A stretch of 31,583 nucleotides of DNA from Bacteroidales bacterium (GCA_016938095.1 JAFGVG010000191.1:1-31583); one strand, 5' to 3'; shown: positions 8,066 to 17,114, counted from the stretch's first letter. The notes: a model not told the origin generated them from the letters alone. Numbers and translations are program-made.

Positions 8066-9208
8066 ATGCCAGAATACGTAGCCAAAACCTTGTTTGGTCT
8101 GGAGGGGGTACTTGCAGAGGAATTGCAGGCACTTGGTGCCGGTGATGTAAAAACCCTCACCCGGGCAGTTTCATTTACCGGCGATAAGCGAATGCTTTAC
8201 AAAGCCAATTATCATTTGCGAACAGCACTGAAAATACTCGTTCCGGTGAAAGAAGGGGAAATAAAAAATGAACAGGAGCTCTATCAGTTTGTGCGCAGTA
8301 TTAACTGGGACCGGTATATGGGAGTTAATGACACACTGGCTGTTGATGTGGCCATGAAAACACCTCTTTTCACACACACACAATATATTGCGCAAAAAAT
8401 TAAAGATGCGGTGGTGGATCAGTTTCGCGACAAATATGGAAGCCGGCCATCGGTTGACCTTGATAAGCCTTCGTTACGGATTAATGCCTTTATAAGCGAC
8501 AGGAATATTGTAATTTCGCGCGACAGCAGTGGTGATTCGTTGCATCGGCGTGGCTACAGGGTACGCCAAGGCCCTGCACCCCTGAATGAAGTGTTGGCAG
8601 CAGGTCTGGTGAAGCTTTCGGGCTGGCCTGGCAATATACCACTGATTGATTTTATGTGCGGATCGGGTACCATTGCTATTGAAGCTGCCATGATGGCACT
8701 CGACCTGCCTCCGGGAGATCTTCGGGAACATTATGGGTTTCAGCAATGGAGAGACTATGAACCCGCACTCTTTAACCAGGTAGCTGTAGTTGAGCGTAAA
8801 ACCTCTCTAACTGCTGATTTAATCTTTGCATCTGATATATCAGCCGAGGCTGTGCAACTGGCGCAAAGGCATGCCCGTAATGCAGGTGTGTTGCGTGCTA
8901 TAAGGTTTTCAACCTGTCCGTTTAATGATTTCCAGCCTCCTTCGGCACCCGGGATGGTGATCATAAATCCTCCCTACGGCGAAAGGATAGTACAGCAAAA
9001 TTTAGAAGATTTATACACCAGCATCGGCAATCAGTTGAAAAAGTCCTATGCCGGATTTGATGCCTGGATTATCAGCAACAATGCCGAAGCTATGAAACAT
9101 GTCGGACTAAGACCCTCGCCAAAAATTGTTGTTTACAACGGGCAGCTGGAATGCAGGTTTAACCGCTATTCGCTCTATGCAGGCTCAAAAAAACAGCCAA
9201 AATCTTAG
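8066..9208 (+). CDS. THUMP-domain class I RNA methyltransferase (RlmL N-domain type)
   Basis: A 380-residue protein of the UPF0020/RlmL family, which transfers a methyl group to N2 of a guanine in 23S rRNA (G2445 for the corresponding E. coli domain). The N-terminal half holds a THUMP RNA-binding domain (about 45-155). The methyltransferase half has SAM motif I, D-F-M-C-G-S-G-T, near residue 194 and the catalytic N-P-P-Y-G-E-R near residue 299. It is about half the length of E. coli RlmKL because the second (RlmK) methyltransferase domain is absent, which is usual in this phylum. It lies 16 nt after the kinase gene. The exact target base cannot be read from sequence. Confidence 0.92.
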   Translation: MPEYVAKTLFGLEGVLAEELQALGAGDVKTLTRAVSFTGDKRMLYKANYHLRTALKILVPVKEGEIKNEQELYQFVRSINWDRYMGVNDTLAVDVAMKTPLFTHTQYIAQKIKDAVVDQFRDKYGSRPSVDLDKPSLRINAFISDRNIVISRDSSGDSLHRRGYRVRQGPAPLNEVLAAGLVKLSGWPGNIPLIDFMCGSGTIAIEAAMMALDLPPGDLREHYGFQQWRDYEPALFNQVAVVERKTSLTADLIFASDISAEAVQLAQRHARNAGVLRAIRFSTCPFNDFQPPSAPGMVIINPPYGERIVQQNLEDLYTSIGNQLKKSYAGFDAWIISNNAEAMKHVGLRPSPKIVVYNGQLECRFNRYSLYAGSKKQPKS

Positions 9209-9414
9209 GTTTCGTAAACATATTTCAGCATTCTATCAACAATAATGGCATGGTTAAGTAATTCCGCTTAATTTTCGCAACACTATACATAAAAATTCGT
9301 TCCATATGTGAATGATAATTGAAAAATGGCTAATTTTAGAAAGGAACAGGTGTTGTAATTCAATCCAAACCAATTCTTTCAAAATGTGTTAATTTTTTCA
9401 AGCATTTTTTTTTA

Positions 9415-9422
9415 TATATTTG
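9415..9422 (+). promoter_or_regulatory. Bacteroidota -7 promoter element for the siaB-siaC pair
   Basis: TATATTTG matches TAnnTTTG, 42 nt before the SiaB-like start codon, inside a T-rich stretch. The expected -33 position holds no TTG. The rest of the 256-nt gap from 9209 shows no gene or strong hairpin. Confidence 0.6.
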
Positions 9423-9464
9423 TTGACTGATCATTTTCACGGAATATAAGCAACCCGGCCTTTT

Positions 9465-10010
9465 ATGAGTTTTAACTTAGCGGAATACTACTCAAATCTT
9501 AGTAAGGGCGATGTTGTGCTGGCGTATAAAGGCAGCATTACATCCGATCTCATAAACGATATTCTCGAAGGGGTTGAGAAAAGGCTGGAAGATGCTGACG
9601 AAGACGGCAAGCTCCGCAAGAAAATCTATAATGTCCTTGTTGAAAGCCTCCAGAATCTCTTCCATCATATTGAAACCATTCACGAGGGCATTGAAGAACC
9701 CCTTGATCCCAAGTTCGGCATTCTTGTTGTGGTTAAGGATGGTGACCTGTATAAGGTTACTACTGGCAACTTTATCAATGTTAAGCGTATCAAGTTTTTA
9801 AAAGAAAAAATCGACAAGATCAATTCACTTTCCAAAGACGAACTTAAGGATATGTACAAGTTCATTCTCAACCACCAGCGTCTTTCAGCAAAAGGTGGCG
9901 GCGGGCTGGGCCTGGTTGACATAGCCCGGAAGTCAGGTAATAAACTTGAATACGATTTCTACCAGTATAACGACGATTATTATTTCTTTAATCTTACAAT
10001 AAGTGTTTAG
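9465..10010 (+). CDS. SiaB-family protein kinase (DUF6272)
   Basis: A 181-residue GHKL-type ATP-binding protein resembling SiaB, the kinase that phosphorylates SiaC in the Pseudomonas aeruginosa SiaABCD pathway. The N-box-like helix is V-E60-S-L-Q-N64-L-F-H-H, and the glycine-rich ATP lid is K-G-G-G-G-L-G-L at about 143-150. No transmembrane segment or sensor domain is present, so input must come from a partner. The SiaC-like target gene follows 33 nt downstream and the pair ends at a strong terminator. The phosphatase SiaA and diguanylate cyclase SiaD of the Pseudomonas system are not in the window. The family call rests on the ATP-site motifs plus the neighbour; kinase activity is inferred. 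Confidence 0.85.
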   Translation: MSFNLAEYYSNLSKGDVVLAYKGSITSDLINDILEGVEKRLEDADEDGKLRKKIYNVLVESLQNLFHHIETIHEGIEEPLDPKFGILVVVKDGDLYKVTTGNFINVKRIKFLKEKIDKINSLSKDELKDMYKFILNHQRLSAKGGGGLGLVDIARKSGNKLEYDFYQYNDDYYFFNLTISV

Positions 10011-10043
10011 ATAACTTGTTTTTGTTATATACAACTACTAATT

Positions 10044-10424
10044 ATGGAAGCAATAAATTTGGATAGCACACCTAAAACGCCATCAATAAAATTCAACCAG
10101 GAAGAAGGTGTTCTGGAGATCAAAGGCAGATCGATACCTGAGAATTCCATTGAGTTTTATAAGCCTTTGGTTGACTGGCTAGAAGACTATGCAAAAAATC
10201 CGTTGAAAAAGACCCTGGTGAATGTACAACTGGAATATTTCAATACCAGCTCCTCAAAATGTATCCTGGATGTGTTTAAAAAGCTTGAAGCCATTCATAA
10301 ATCCAAGCACGACATTGTGATCAACTGGTATTACGAGGAAGATGATGAAGATATGCTTGAGGCCGGTGAGGATTACGAATCCATTATACGGGTTCCGTTC
10401 AAAATGATTGAAGTTGTTGATTAA
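10044..10424 (+). CDS. SiaC-family regulatory phosphoprotein (DUF1987)
   Basis: A 126-residue protein of the DUF1987/SiaC family. In P. aeruginosa, unphosphorylated SiaC binds and activates the diguanylate cyclase SiaD, and SiaB phosphorylation at Thr68 releases it. Here T68 falls in the conserved segment L-E-Y-F-N-T-S-S-S-K, at the same residue number as the known site. An acidic loop (E-E-D-D-E-D-M-L-E-A-G-E-D, about 97-109) lies near the C terminus. The gene follows the SiaB-like kinase with a 33-nt gap. No cyclase lies nearby, so its output partner in this organism is open. Family assignment is confident; function is by analogy. Confidence 0.9.
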   Translation: MEAINLDSTPKTPSIKFNQEEGVLEIKGRSIPENSIEFYKPLVDWLEDYAKNPLKKTLVNVQLEYFNTSSSKCILDVFKKLEAIHKSKHDIVINWYYEEDDEDMLEAGEDYESIIRVPFKMIEVVD

Positions 10425-10454
10425 CAGCAACAGAAAGAATCATCAAAAAAACAG

Positions 10455-10482
10455 AGACTGTTTCTGACCCAGGAAACAGTCT
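10455..10482. terminator. Bidirectional intrinsic terminator
   Basis: A perfect 10-bp stem (AGACTGTTTC at 10455-10464 with GAAACAGTCT at 10473-10482) closes an 8-nt loop. On the plus strand it runs into a T tract that ends siaB-siaC transcription. On the minus strand the A-rich sequence before the stem becomes a T tract, so it can also end the converging ABC exporter transcript, whose stop is 5 nt away. Confidence 0.92.
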
Positions 10483-10486
10483 TTTT

Positions 10487-13400
10487 TTATGTATTATTGG
10501 ATTTTATTGAGAATGCCGTTTCGAGATAATCGAGAAACCTCTTCAGTATTCTAAAGTAAAGCAGGACGTAAAGGATTAGTGAAAAGGTCCAGATGACAGC
10601 CACGTTTACCCAAAACGTGTTGTAGTATTTTCCGAAAAACATCTTGCGTGGAGCGTAAAAGTGTGCTTTGATTAATGGGTGTACCGGGTCGAGGTATATT
10701 GGGTCGGTTTTTTGTATTAACCTGCCTTTGTATTCGATGATGCGCACCAGTTCTGTATTGTTTTCGACAAATTCGGTAAGTTTCTCATTGTGATGCCTTC
10801 GCTTTAGTTCCAGAAACTGATATTTTTCGTTTTGGTTCTTTTCGCGCTCCCTGATGAGGTTATCCCTGGCGTCGTTGGCATTGTTGTAAATCCGGATATA
10901 GACCTTGTTCAGGGTCTTAATAAACTTTCGGGTGGAATCTATAACAGACTGGTTGATATGCTCAGGTGTCAGCTTATCCAGGCAACTAAAACTGATCTGT
11001 TGAACGTTATGAATGGGGATTTTGCGGATATTAGGAAGTTCCGTTGAAAGTTCGTTTTGCAACAATACCAGGTAATTTGTCGTCTTTTCATTGATGCCCG
11101 GTTCTTTAAGGTCGTTTTCGATATAGTCGATCTTATTCTCCAGGTTCTTAATCCAGTAGTTTTTTTTGTATTCGGCAATGCTCATGGCTTTATTTACAGG
11201 GTAGAATATCTTGTCATAATCGTTTTGCATGAATTGCTCAACAGCCAGTGCCTCGTATCCCCACCTGGCAGTCATCAACTCACCGTATACCGGTATTTTG
11301 CTGGGTGAAGATATCTTAGGGTTAAGTTTCTCGTATTTCACGATAACGCCGCTGAGAATAATCTGGGGGATAACCAGAAATGGTATCAGTATGTAAATGG
11401 TAACCACTGTTTTAAAGCTGTCTGAGATAAGCAGTCCCATTACATTGGAAGCAACCCATGCGCTAAATAAAACCAGCCAGTATTCGAAAAACATGCCCCT
11501 GATTTCCAGTATGGAATTGCCGATCAGCACAAATGTCAGGGCCTGAATAGCTGAAATGCCAGCCATAATTACGAGCTTCGACATAAGGTATCCCGACCAG
11601 CTTAAATTCAGAAAAGCTTCGCGTTTCAGAATCTTCCTATCCTTGATAATTTCTTCAGCACTAACGGTAAGACCCATGAAAGTGGCCACAATCACGGACA
11701 TAAACAGGTAAACCGGCAAATTGCTGTTTTCGAGCAGGGTGTAGCCGGTTTCGTTGGTCTCGCTTACGTTAAAGTACTTGATGATAAAGGCAAGTATGAA
11801 AGCGAGAACGGGTGCTTCCAGCAGCGTGATGATAAGGTATTGCATGTTTGCAAGCTTCGAAAGTACATCACGCGTTACAAACACCCCAATTTGTTTAAAA
11901 ACGTTCGGTATTTTGAACGTTATAGCCGGGAGTTCGAAATGGGTATCCGGCTTTTGTTTAGCGGACAAACCAGCGTGAACAAAATACTCATGCCATTCTT
12001 CTGGAGATATTTTCCGGGTTCGGGTTTCTTTTCCATACTCGTCGATAACCATCGATTCAACAATATTGAAAATTTGCTCCGGGTTTACATTGCCGCATAT
12101 ATGACATTCGCTGTCTGCCCAGTTTGCCTGATGCACCTTCGATTTAAAGTACATGATCGAATCAACCGGATTACCATTATATATAAGGTATCCACCCGTG
12201 TCCAGAATCAGCAGGTTGTCGAACATTTTAAAAATATCCGATGAAGGTTGGTGGATTACCACGAATACCAGCTTTCCTTTGAGTGTAAGGTCTTTCAGCA
12301 GGTCCATGATATTCTCGGAATCCTTGGATGATAATCCCGATGTGGGTTCATCCAGAAAAAGTATCGATGGCTCGCGAATGAGTTCAAGCGCTATGTTTAG
12401 TCGTTTGCGCTGGCCTCCGCTGATTTTTTTATTGAGCGGCGAACCTACCTGAATATCCCTTATTTCATAAAGCCCCATATTATACAGCATGGCGTTCACC
12501 TGCTGCACAATTTCTTCTTCGTTGTAATTGTCGAAACAAAGTTTCGCGTTATAATACAGGTTTTGATAAACAGTAAGTTCCTCTATCAGGAGGTCGTCTT
12601 GTGAAACATGGCCAATGAGCCCGTTCGACTTTACCTTATCCAGGTAGATATCATTTCCGTTGATCAGCACCCTGCCTTCGGCTGGTGGCACCGATCCGTT
12701 AAGGATGTTCAGCAGGGTTGACTTACCTGCACCACTTGAACCCATTATACCTACCAGTCTTCCCGACTCTTCGCAAAAACTGATATCATGCAATCCGGCA
12801 TTTCCTCCCTTAAACCTATAACTTACGTTTTCGACTTCAAAAACAATTTTCGACTGTTCGGAGTCCTCCTTGAAAACGCTTACTACATCACTGAAATATA
12901 AAGGCTTAACGTGGTGATTTCGAATGGAAGTGCCGGTATTCAATACAAATACCTTGTCCTGCTGAATGATCTGGCCGTTCAGGTAAAGCTCGTTCTCACC
13001 TATGAATCGCAGAAAATACATGCCGGCAGATGGCACATTAATGATCCAGATGTTGCCTGTCAGGTATTCGGAATAAATGTGCTTGTTATTATTCAGGATG
13101 GGCGATTTGCTGTTATTTATTACCAGCAATTGTTTGCTGTCGGGAATATTATCGAATGTGTTCAGCGTAAAATTCCGGATGAGCAGGTAATCCTCTGTTG
13201 GAATGTAGAATGAGTCAGATACGGCTGTTATAAATGCATATTCCTGCTCACTTATCTCACCTGTACTGGACTTAACGAACTCAAATAACTGAACCAGCAC
13301 AATAACCTTTTGCTTTTGGGTCAGTTCTTTGTTGATCTCGTTGCAGATTCTCAACACCTTTACTGAATCAGCGCCAATTCGTTTGTTACCTCTTTCGAGA

Positions 13401-13582
13401 TTCAGTGCCTGGTGTTTTTCATAATAGGTATCGAAAATGCGGATATAATCCTTTACCAATCCCTGATTCAGCTGGCGGCTTAGGAAAGACAATACCACAA
13501 ATCTCCGGTCCTTGGCATGGCCTTCGGGACTGGCAATGATGGCAAATAACTCCATTAAAGCCTTGAGAATTTTTTCACTCAT
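10487..13582 (-). CDS. White-type (ABCG-like) ABC exporter with N-terminal TerB-like domain
   Basis: A 1031-residue half-transporter with ATPase before membrane domain. Residues 1-130 form an all-helical segment resembling TerB/tellurite-resistance domains. Residues about 145-235 are beta-rich and may be FHA-like (weak). The ATPase has Walker A G281-S-S-G-A-G-K287-S, signature S388-G-G-Q, Walker B I-L-F-L-D411-E412 and switch H444. A C493-H-I-C496 pair follows in the linker. Membrane segments occur at about 580-602, 622-642, 665-690, 700-720 and 725-748. A charged, partly coiled-coil loop of about 230 residues precedes the last segment near 990-1012. The substrate is unknown. It converges with the SiaB/SiaC pair across a shared terminator and is divergent from clpB. 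White-type exporters dimerise, so a homodimer is likely. Confidence 0.88.
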   Translation of the reverse strand: MSEKILKALMELFAIIASPEGHAKDRRFVVLSFLSRQLNQGLVKDYIRIFDTYYEKHQALNLERGNKRIGADSVKVLRICNEINKELTQKQKVIVLVQLFEFVKSSTGEISEQEYAFITAVSDSFYIPTEDYLLIRNFTLNTFDNIPDSKQLLVINNSKSPILNNNKHIYSEYLTGNIWIINVPSAGMYFLRFIGENELYLNGQIIQQDKVFVLNTGTSIRNHHVKPLYFSDVVSVFKEDSEQSKIVFEVENVSYRFKGGNAGLHDISFCEESGRLVGIMGSSGAGKSTLLNILNGSVPPAEGRVLINGNDIYLDKVKSNGLIGHVSQDDLLIEELTVYQNLYYNAKLCFDNYNEEEIVQQVNAMLYNMGLYEIRDIQVGSPLNKKISGGQRKRLNIALELIREPSILFLDEPTSGLSSKDSENIMDLLKDLTLKGKLVFVVIHQPSSDIFKMFDNLLILDTGGYLIYNGNPVDSIMYFKSKVHQANWADSECHICGNVNPEQIFNIVESMVIDEYGKETRTRKISPEEWHEYFVHAGLSAKQKPDTHFELPAITFKIPNVFKQIGVFVTRDVLSKLANMQYLIITLLEAPVLAFILAFIIKYFNVSETNETGYTLLENSNLPVYLFMSVIVATFMGLTVSAEEIIKDRKILKREAFLNLSWSGYLMSKLVIMAGISAIQALTFVLIGNSILEIRGMFFEYWLVLFSAWVASNVMGLLISDSFKTVVTIYILIPFLVIPQIILSGVIVKYEKLNPKISSPSKIPVYGELMTARWGYEALAVEQFMQNDYDKIFYPVNKAMSIAEYKKNYWIKNLENKIDYIENDLKEPGINEKTTNYLVLLQNELSTELPNIRKIPIHNVQQISFSCLDKLTPEHINQSVIDSTRKFIKTLNKVYIRIYNNANDARDNLIREREKNQNEKYQFLELKRRHHNEKLTEFVENNTELVRIIEYKGRLIQKTDPIYLDPVHPLIKAHFYAPRKMFFGKYYNTFWVNVAVIWTFSLILYVLLYFRILKRFLDYLETAFSIKSNNT

Positions 13583-13803
13583 TACCTAAGCTGGTTTTCC
13601 GAAATATCCGATTTTAGATTCTTTGATATTACGTAAATGAACAGTGGGGGTTTCAGGAGGTATAGGTAATTTGATATATTTATGCAAACGATGCACTGTC
13701 ATTATGGCGTTTTTCTTTTGTTACAGCCGGTCATTTTGACTTATTTTCCTGGTGTCTGCCGGTTGGTTCAGTAATTGCAGGCATAAAGATAAAAGTAACC
13801 AAC

Positions 13804-16395
13804 ATGAATCTGGATAATTTTACGATACGGTCGCAGGAAGCTGTTCAACAGGCTTTTCTTGTAGCCCGCGATTATCAGCACCAGGCCGTTGAAACAGGGC
13901 ACCTGTTAAAAGCGCTGGTGGCCGACAATGATAGTGTTGCCTGCCATTTGTTGGGTAAGCTGGGTGTTAATGTGAACGATCTCACCAGGGTGGTTAACCG
14001 CATAGTCGAATCGTACGCGAAAGTTACCGGTGGCGAGCAATATCTGTCGTCTGATGCCTCAAAGGCTTTGCAGAAGTCGATGAATATTGCCAAATCTATG
14101 CAGGATCAGTATGTATCAGTTGAGCATTTATTAATGGCGCTTTTGGCTACGGGTGATCAGGTAAGCAAAATGCTCAGTGATTTTGGTGTAAAGGAAATGG
14201 AATTGCAAGCATCTGTTCAATCGGTACGCAAGGGTTCTAAAGTCAACAGTCAGACGGCAGAAGATACCTATGATTCGCTCAACCGGTATGCCATTAACCT
14301 GAATGAACAAGCACGGAATGGTAAGCTCGATCCGGTTATCGGGCGGGAGGAGGAAATCAGAAGGGTGCTTCAGATACTCTCGAGACGAACCAAGAACAAC
14401 CCAATCCTGATTGGCGAACCGGGCGTGGGAAAAACTGCCATTGCCGAAGGTCTTGCATTCAGAATTATTTCGGGCGATGTACCAGACAATCTTAAAACAC
14501 ATCAGATTTTTTCGCTCGATATGGGTGCACTTATTGCCGGGGCAAAATACAAGGGCGAGTTCGAAGAAAGGCTAAAAGCTGTTGTTAAGGAAGTCATAGC
14601 CGCTGACGGGGAGGTCATTCTGTTTATCGACGAAATTCATACGCTTGTTGGTGCCGGTAAAAGCGAAGGAGCAATGGATGCTGCCAATATACTTAAGCCT
14701 GCACTGGCCAAAGGCGAACTTAGAGCCATAGGTGCCACAACGCTGAACGAATACCAGAAATACTTTGAGAAAGACAAGGCACTGGAACGTCGTTTTCAGG
14801 TGGTTATGGTTAACGAACCCGATATTCCAAGCGCTATTTCAATTTTACGCGGACTTCGCGAAAGATATGAGAACCACCATAAGGTGAGAATTAAGGATGA
14901 AGCGGTGGTGGCAGCTGTTGAACTTTCGAGTCGCTATATCACCGAGCGCTTTCTTCCCGACAAGGCCATTGATCTCATCGATGAGGCAGCGTCGCGGTTA
15001 CGGCTCGAAATGAATTCGCTTCCACACGAAATTGATACACTCGACCGCAAAATACAGCAACTCGAGATTGAACGTGAGGCACTTAAACGTGAAAAGAATG
15101 TGGGAAAAGTCACTGCTCTTAGCCGCGAAATCAGTGAATTAAATGAAGCACGAACCCGACTAAAGGCAAAGTGGCAATCGGAAAAGAAACTTGTCGAAGA
15201 CATCCAGTTGCAGAAACAACAAATTGAAAACCTGAAAAACGAAGCAGACCAGGCAGAACGACAAGGCGATTATGGCAAAGTTGCGGAAATCCGTTATGGT
15301 CTGATACGGGAAGCCGAACGAAAGATTGAGGAGTTAAATGGAAAGCTCAATACGGTGCAGGGTGGGGCCGCCCTTATCAACGAAGAAGTCGGGGCAGAGG
15401 ACATTGCAGAAGTGGTTTCGAAATGGACCGGCATTCCGGTTCAGCGTATGTTGCAGGGCGAGCGGGAAAAACTGCTGAACCTTGAAAAAGAACTTCATCA
15501 ACGGGTAATTGGACAGGATGAGGCTATTGCTGCCGTTGCTGATGCTGTGCGCAGGAGCAGGGCCGGTTTACAGGATCCCCGGCGACCCATAGGATCGTTC
15601 CTTTTTTTGGGTACCACCGGAGTTGGAAAAACCGAGCTGGCCAAGGCTTTGGCCGAGTTGCTTTTTAACGACGAAATCCTGATGACACGTATTGATATGT
15701 CGGAATACCAGGAACGACATACTGTTTCAAGGCTTGTTGGTGCCCCTCCGGGTTATATCGGATACGAGGAAGGGGGTCAGCTGACCGAAGCGGTGAGGAG
15801 GAAGCCTTATTCAGTGGTATTACTGGACGAAATTGAAAAAGCGCACCCCGATGTTTTCAATGTACTGCTTCAGGTTCTGGATGACGGTCGTTTAACGGAC
15901 AACAAGGGAAGAATAGTGAATTTTAAAAACACCATTGTTGTGATGACTTCCAACGTGGGATCAGCTTTAATTCAACAAAACCTTAAAATGTTGGACGACG
16001 GAAACAGGGAAATAATACTGGAACGCACCCGTAACGAAGTAATGGATGAACTTAGAAAAGTAATGCGTCCGGAATTTCTTAATCGTATCGACGAAGTGAT
16101 CATGTTCACTCCCTTGTCACGCAATGAAGTGCTTGATATTGTGAGGTTACAGTTCAAACAGGTTGTTGAAAAGCTGGCAGATCAATCCATTAATATCAGC
16201 ATAACCGATGAAGCCATTGAACTAATCGGTGAGCAGGGCTATGATCCTCAATACGGGGCAAGGCCAATCAAACGTCTGATACAGAAAAACATCCTGAATG
16301 AATTATCGCGCAAAATAATAGACGGATCTGTAAAACGCGAACAATCGGTACTAATCGACAGCGATGGGCAATCGATTGTATTTAAAAACAAATGA
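13804..16395 (+). CDS. clpB: ATP-dependent disaggregase ClpB
   Basis: A hexameric AAA+ chaperone that pulls proteins out of aggregates together with DnaK. The 863 residues have the standard plan: N-terminal Clp domain (about 1-145), AAA1 with Walker A G-E-P-G-V-G-K-T near 204-211, the coiled-coil middle domain (about 400-525) that separates ClpB from ClpA/ClpC, AAA2 with Walker A G-T-T-G-V-G-K-T near 603-610, and a C-terminal D2-small domain. No ClpP-binding IGF/IGL loop stands out. The 221-nt gap to the divergent ABC gene contains no CIRCE inverted repeat and no exact TAnnTTTG match, so the promoter may be recognised by an alternative sigma factor (inference). It converges on the STAS gene with a 19-nt gap. 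Confidence 0.98.
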   Translation: MNLDNFTIRSQEAVQQAFLVARDYQHQAVETGHLLKALVADNDSVACHLLGKLGVNVNDLTRVVNRIVESYAKVTGGEQYLSSDASKALQKSMNIAKSMQDQYVSVEHLLMALLATGDQVSKMLSDFGVKEMELQASVQSVRKGSKVNSQTAEDTYDSLNRYAINLNEQARNGKLDPVIGREEEIRRVLQILSRRTKNNPILIGEPGVGKTAIAEGLAFRIISGDVPDNLKTHQIFSLDMGALIAGAKYKGEFEERLKAVVKEVIAADGEVILFIDEIHTLVGAGKSEGAMDAANILKPALAKGELRAIGATTLNEYQKYFEKDKALERRFQVVMVNEPDIPSAISILRGLRERYENHHKVRIKDEAVVAAVELSSRYITERFLPDKAIDLIDEAASRLRLEMNSLPHEIDTLDRKIQQLEIEREALKREKNVGKVTALSREISELNEARTRLKAKWQSEKKLVEDIQLQKQQIENLKNEADQAERQGDYGKVAEIRYGLIREAERKIEELNGKLNTVQGGAALINEEVGAEDIAEVVSKWTGIPVQRMLQGEREKLLNLEKELHQRVIGQDEAIAAVADAVRRSRAGLQDPRRPIGSFLFLGTTGVGKTELAKALAELLFNDEILMTRIDMSEYQERHTVSRLVGAPPGYIGYEEGGQLTEAVRRKPYSVVLLDEIEKAHPDVFNVLLQVLDDGRLTDNKGRIVNFKNTIVVMTSNVGSALIQQNLKMLDDGNREIILERTRNEVMDELRKVMRPEFLNRIDEVIMFTPLSRNEVLDIVRLQFKQVVEKLADQSINISITDEAIELIGEQGYDPQYGARPIKRLIQKNILNELSRKIIDGSVKREQSVLIDSDGQSIVFKNK

Positions 16396-16414
16396 TCAGG
16401 ATTTCAGGTTGACA

Positions 16415-16750
16415 CTAAAAACTATCGAGACACTCGTCCAGCGTAGGATAGAGCGTAAATACATTGTGCAACTGAAGCAATTTGAACAACTCCATCAACT
16501 CAGGGGTGATACCACATATTTTAAAAACTCCCTTGCTGTTGCTGGCAGCTTTCAGTATGGAAAGAAAAACCCCAAACCCTGAGCTGTCGACGTACTTAAT
16601 GCCTTCGAGGTTGAGTATAAGCTTGGTTCCGGGTGTATTGTAGAAACTTTTCAGGTCTTCCTTAACGGGTTCTGTTATCAGGGCGTTAAACCTGTCAATA
16701 TTATTGAAGCGAACAACTGTAATATTGTTTATTTTTTCAATCTTTAACAT
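16415..16750 (-). CDS. STAS-domain protein (anti-sigma factor antagonist type)
   Basis: A 111-residue STAS protein with the phosphorylatable loop Y-V-D55-S56-S57-G58-F-G-V. It is co-directional with the Hpt gene, starting 10 nt after that stop. The frame is open further upstream to 16789, but the extra residues overlap the Hpt gene, so the ATG at 16750 is preferred. The Hpt-STAS pairing suggests that a phosphorelay and a serine-phosphorylation switch are expressed together; no response regulator, kinase or phosphatase is adjacent. It is paralogous in type to the protein at 2392-2742, but the two sequences differ widely outside the core motif. Confidence 0.9.
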   Translation of the reverse strand: MLKIEKINNITVVRFNNIDRFNALITEPVKEDLKSFYNTPGTKLILNLEGIKYVDSSGFGVFLSILKAASNSKGVFKICGITPELMELFKLLQLHNVFTLYPTLDECLDSF

Positions 16751-16760
16751 ATGGACTTTT

Positions 16761-17114
16761 TTAAAAGTAAATATCCAGGTTTTCCACAACTAAGTCAAGC
16801 TCTTTTACAGCCGTTGCAGTGTCTCTTTTAAAGCCATCTACAATGGCGCCATAGGATTCTGTTTTAATACCATCTTTTGTTGCAAATTCGAGTTCCTTAA
16901 GCTGTGAGGCCAGTTTTTCCATACCCATGATTGATACCGACGATTTTGCTTTGTGTGCCAGTTTTCCCAGTAATTCGTATTGACTGGTTTGCAGCAATTG
17001 ATCCATTTCGGACCCGAATTCAAGGGTTTGGTTTTTGAAGATGGTAATCATCTCCAGTATGAGATCCTTGTTACCCCCGGACATTTCGCGCAGGTATGAT
17101 AAATCAATGATCAT
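16761..17114 (-). CDS. Hpt (histidine phosphotransfer) domain protein
   Basis: A 117-residue helical protein consisting of a single Hpt domain, which shuttles phosphate between hybrid histidine kinases and response regulators. The phosphoacceptor is H54 in the motif A-H54-K-A-K-S-S, followed by I-M-G-M, matching the H-x-x-K-[GS] family pattern. The remaining helices are amphipathic with no transmembrane segment. It is the first gene of a two-gene minus-strand unit with the STAS gene. The 281-nt gap to the divergent gcvT contains no TAnnTTTG on this strand. The partner hybrid kinase must be encoded elsewhere. Confidence 0.88.
   Translation of the reverse strand: MIIDLSYLREMSGGNKDLILEMITIFKNQTLEFGSEMDQLLQTSQYELLGKLAHKAKSSVSIMGMEKLASQLKELEFATKDGIKTESYGAIVDGFKRDTATAVKELDLVVENLDIYF

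Noticed and set aside
9209..9464. Small gene or RNA in the gap before the SiaB-like gene
   Set aside because: Only open frames of about ten codons occur, and no stable hairpin or tRNA-like fold was seen.
11840..12244. 134-residue open frame on the plus strand inside the ABC exporter gene
   Set aside because: It is antisense to conserved ATPase coding sequence and shows no family motif; treated as a shadow.
13583..13803. CIRCE or other heat-shock operator before clpB
   Set aside because: No TTAGCACTC/GAGTGCTAA-type inverted repeat is present, and the short partial repeats (CCGGT, TGCCGG) do not form a convincing operator.
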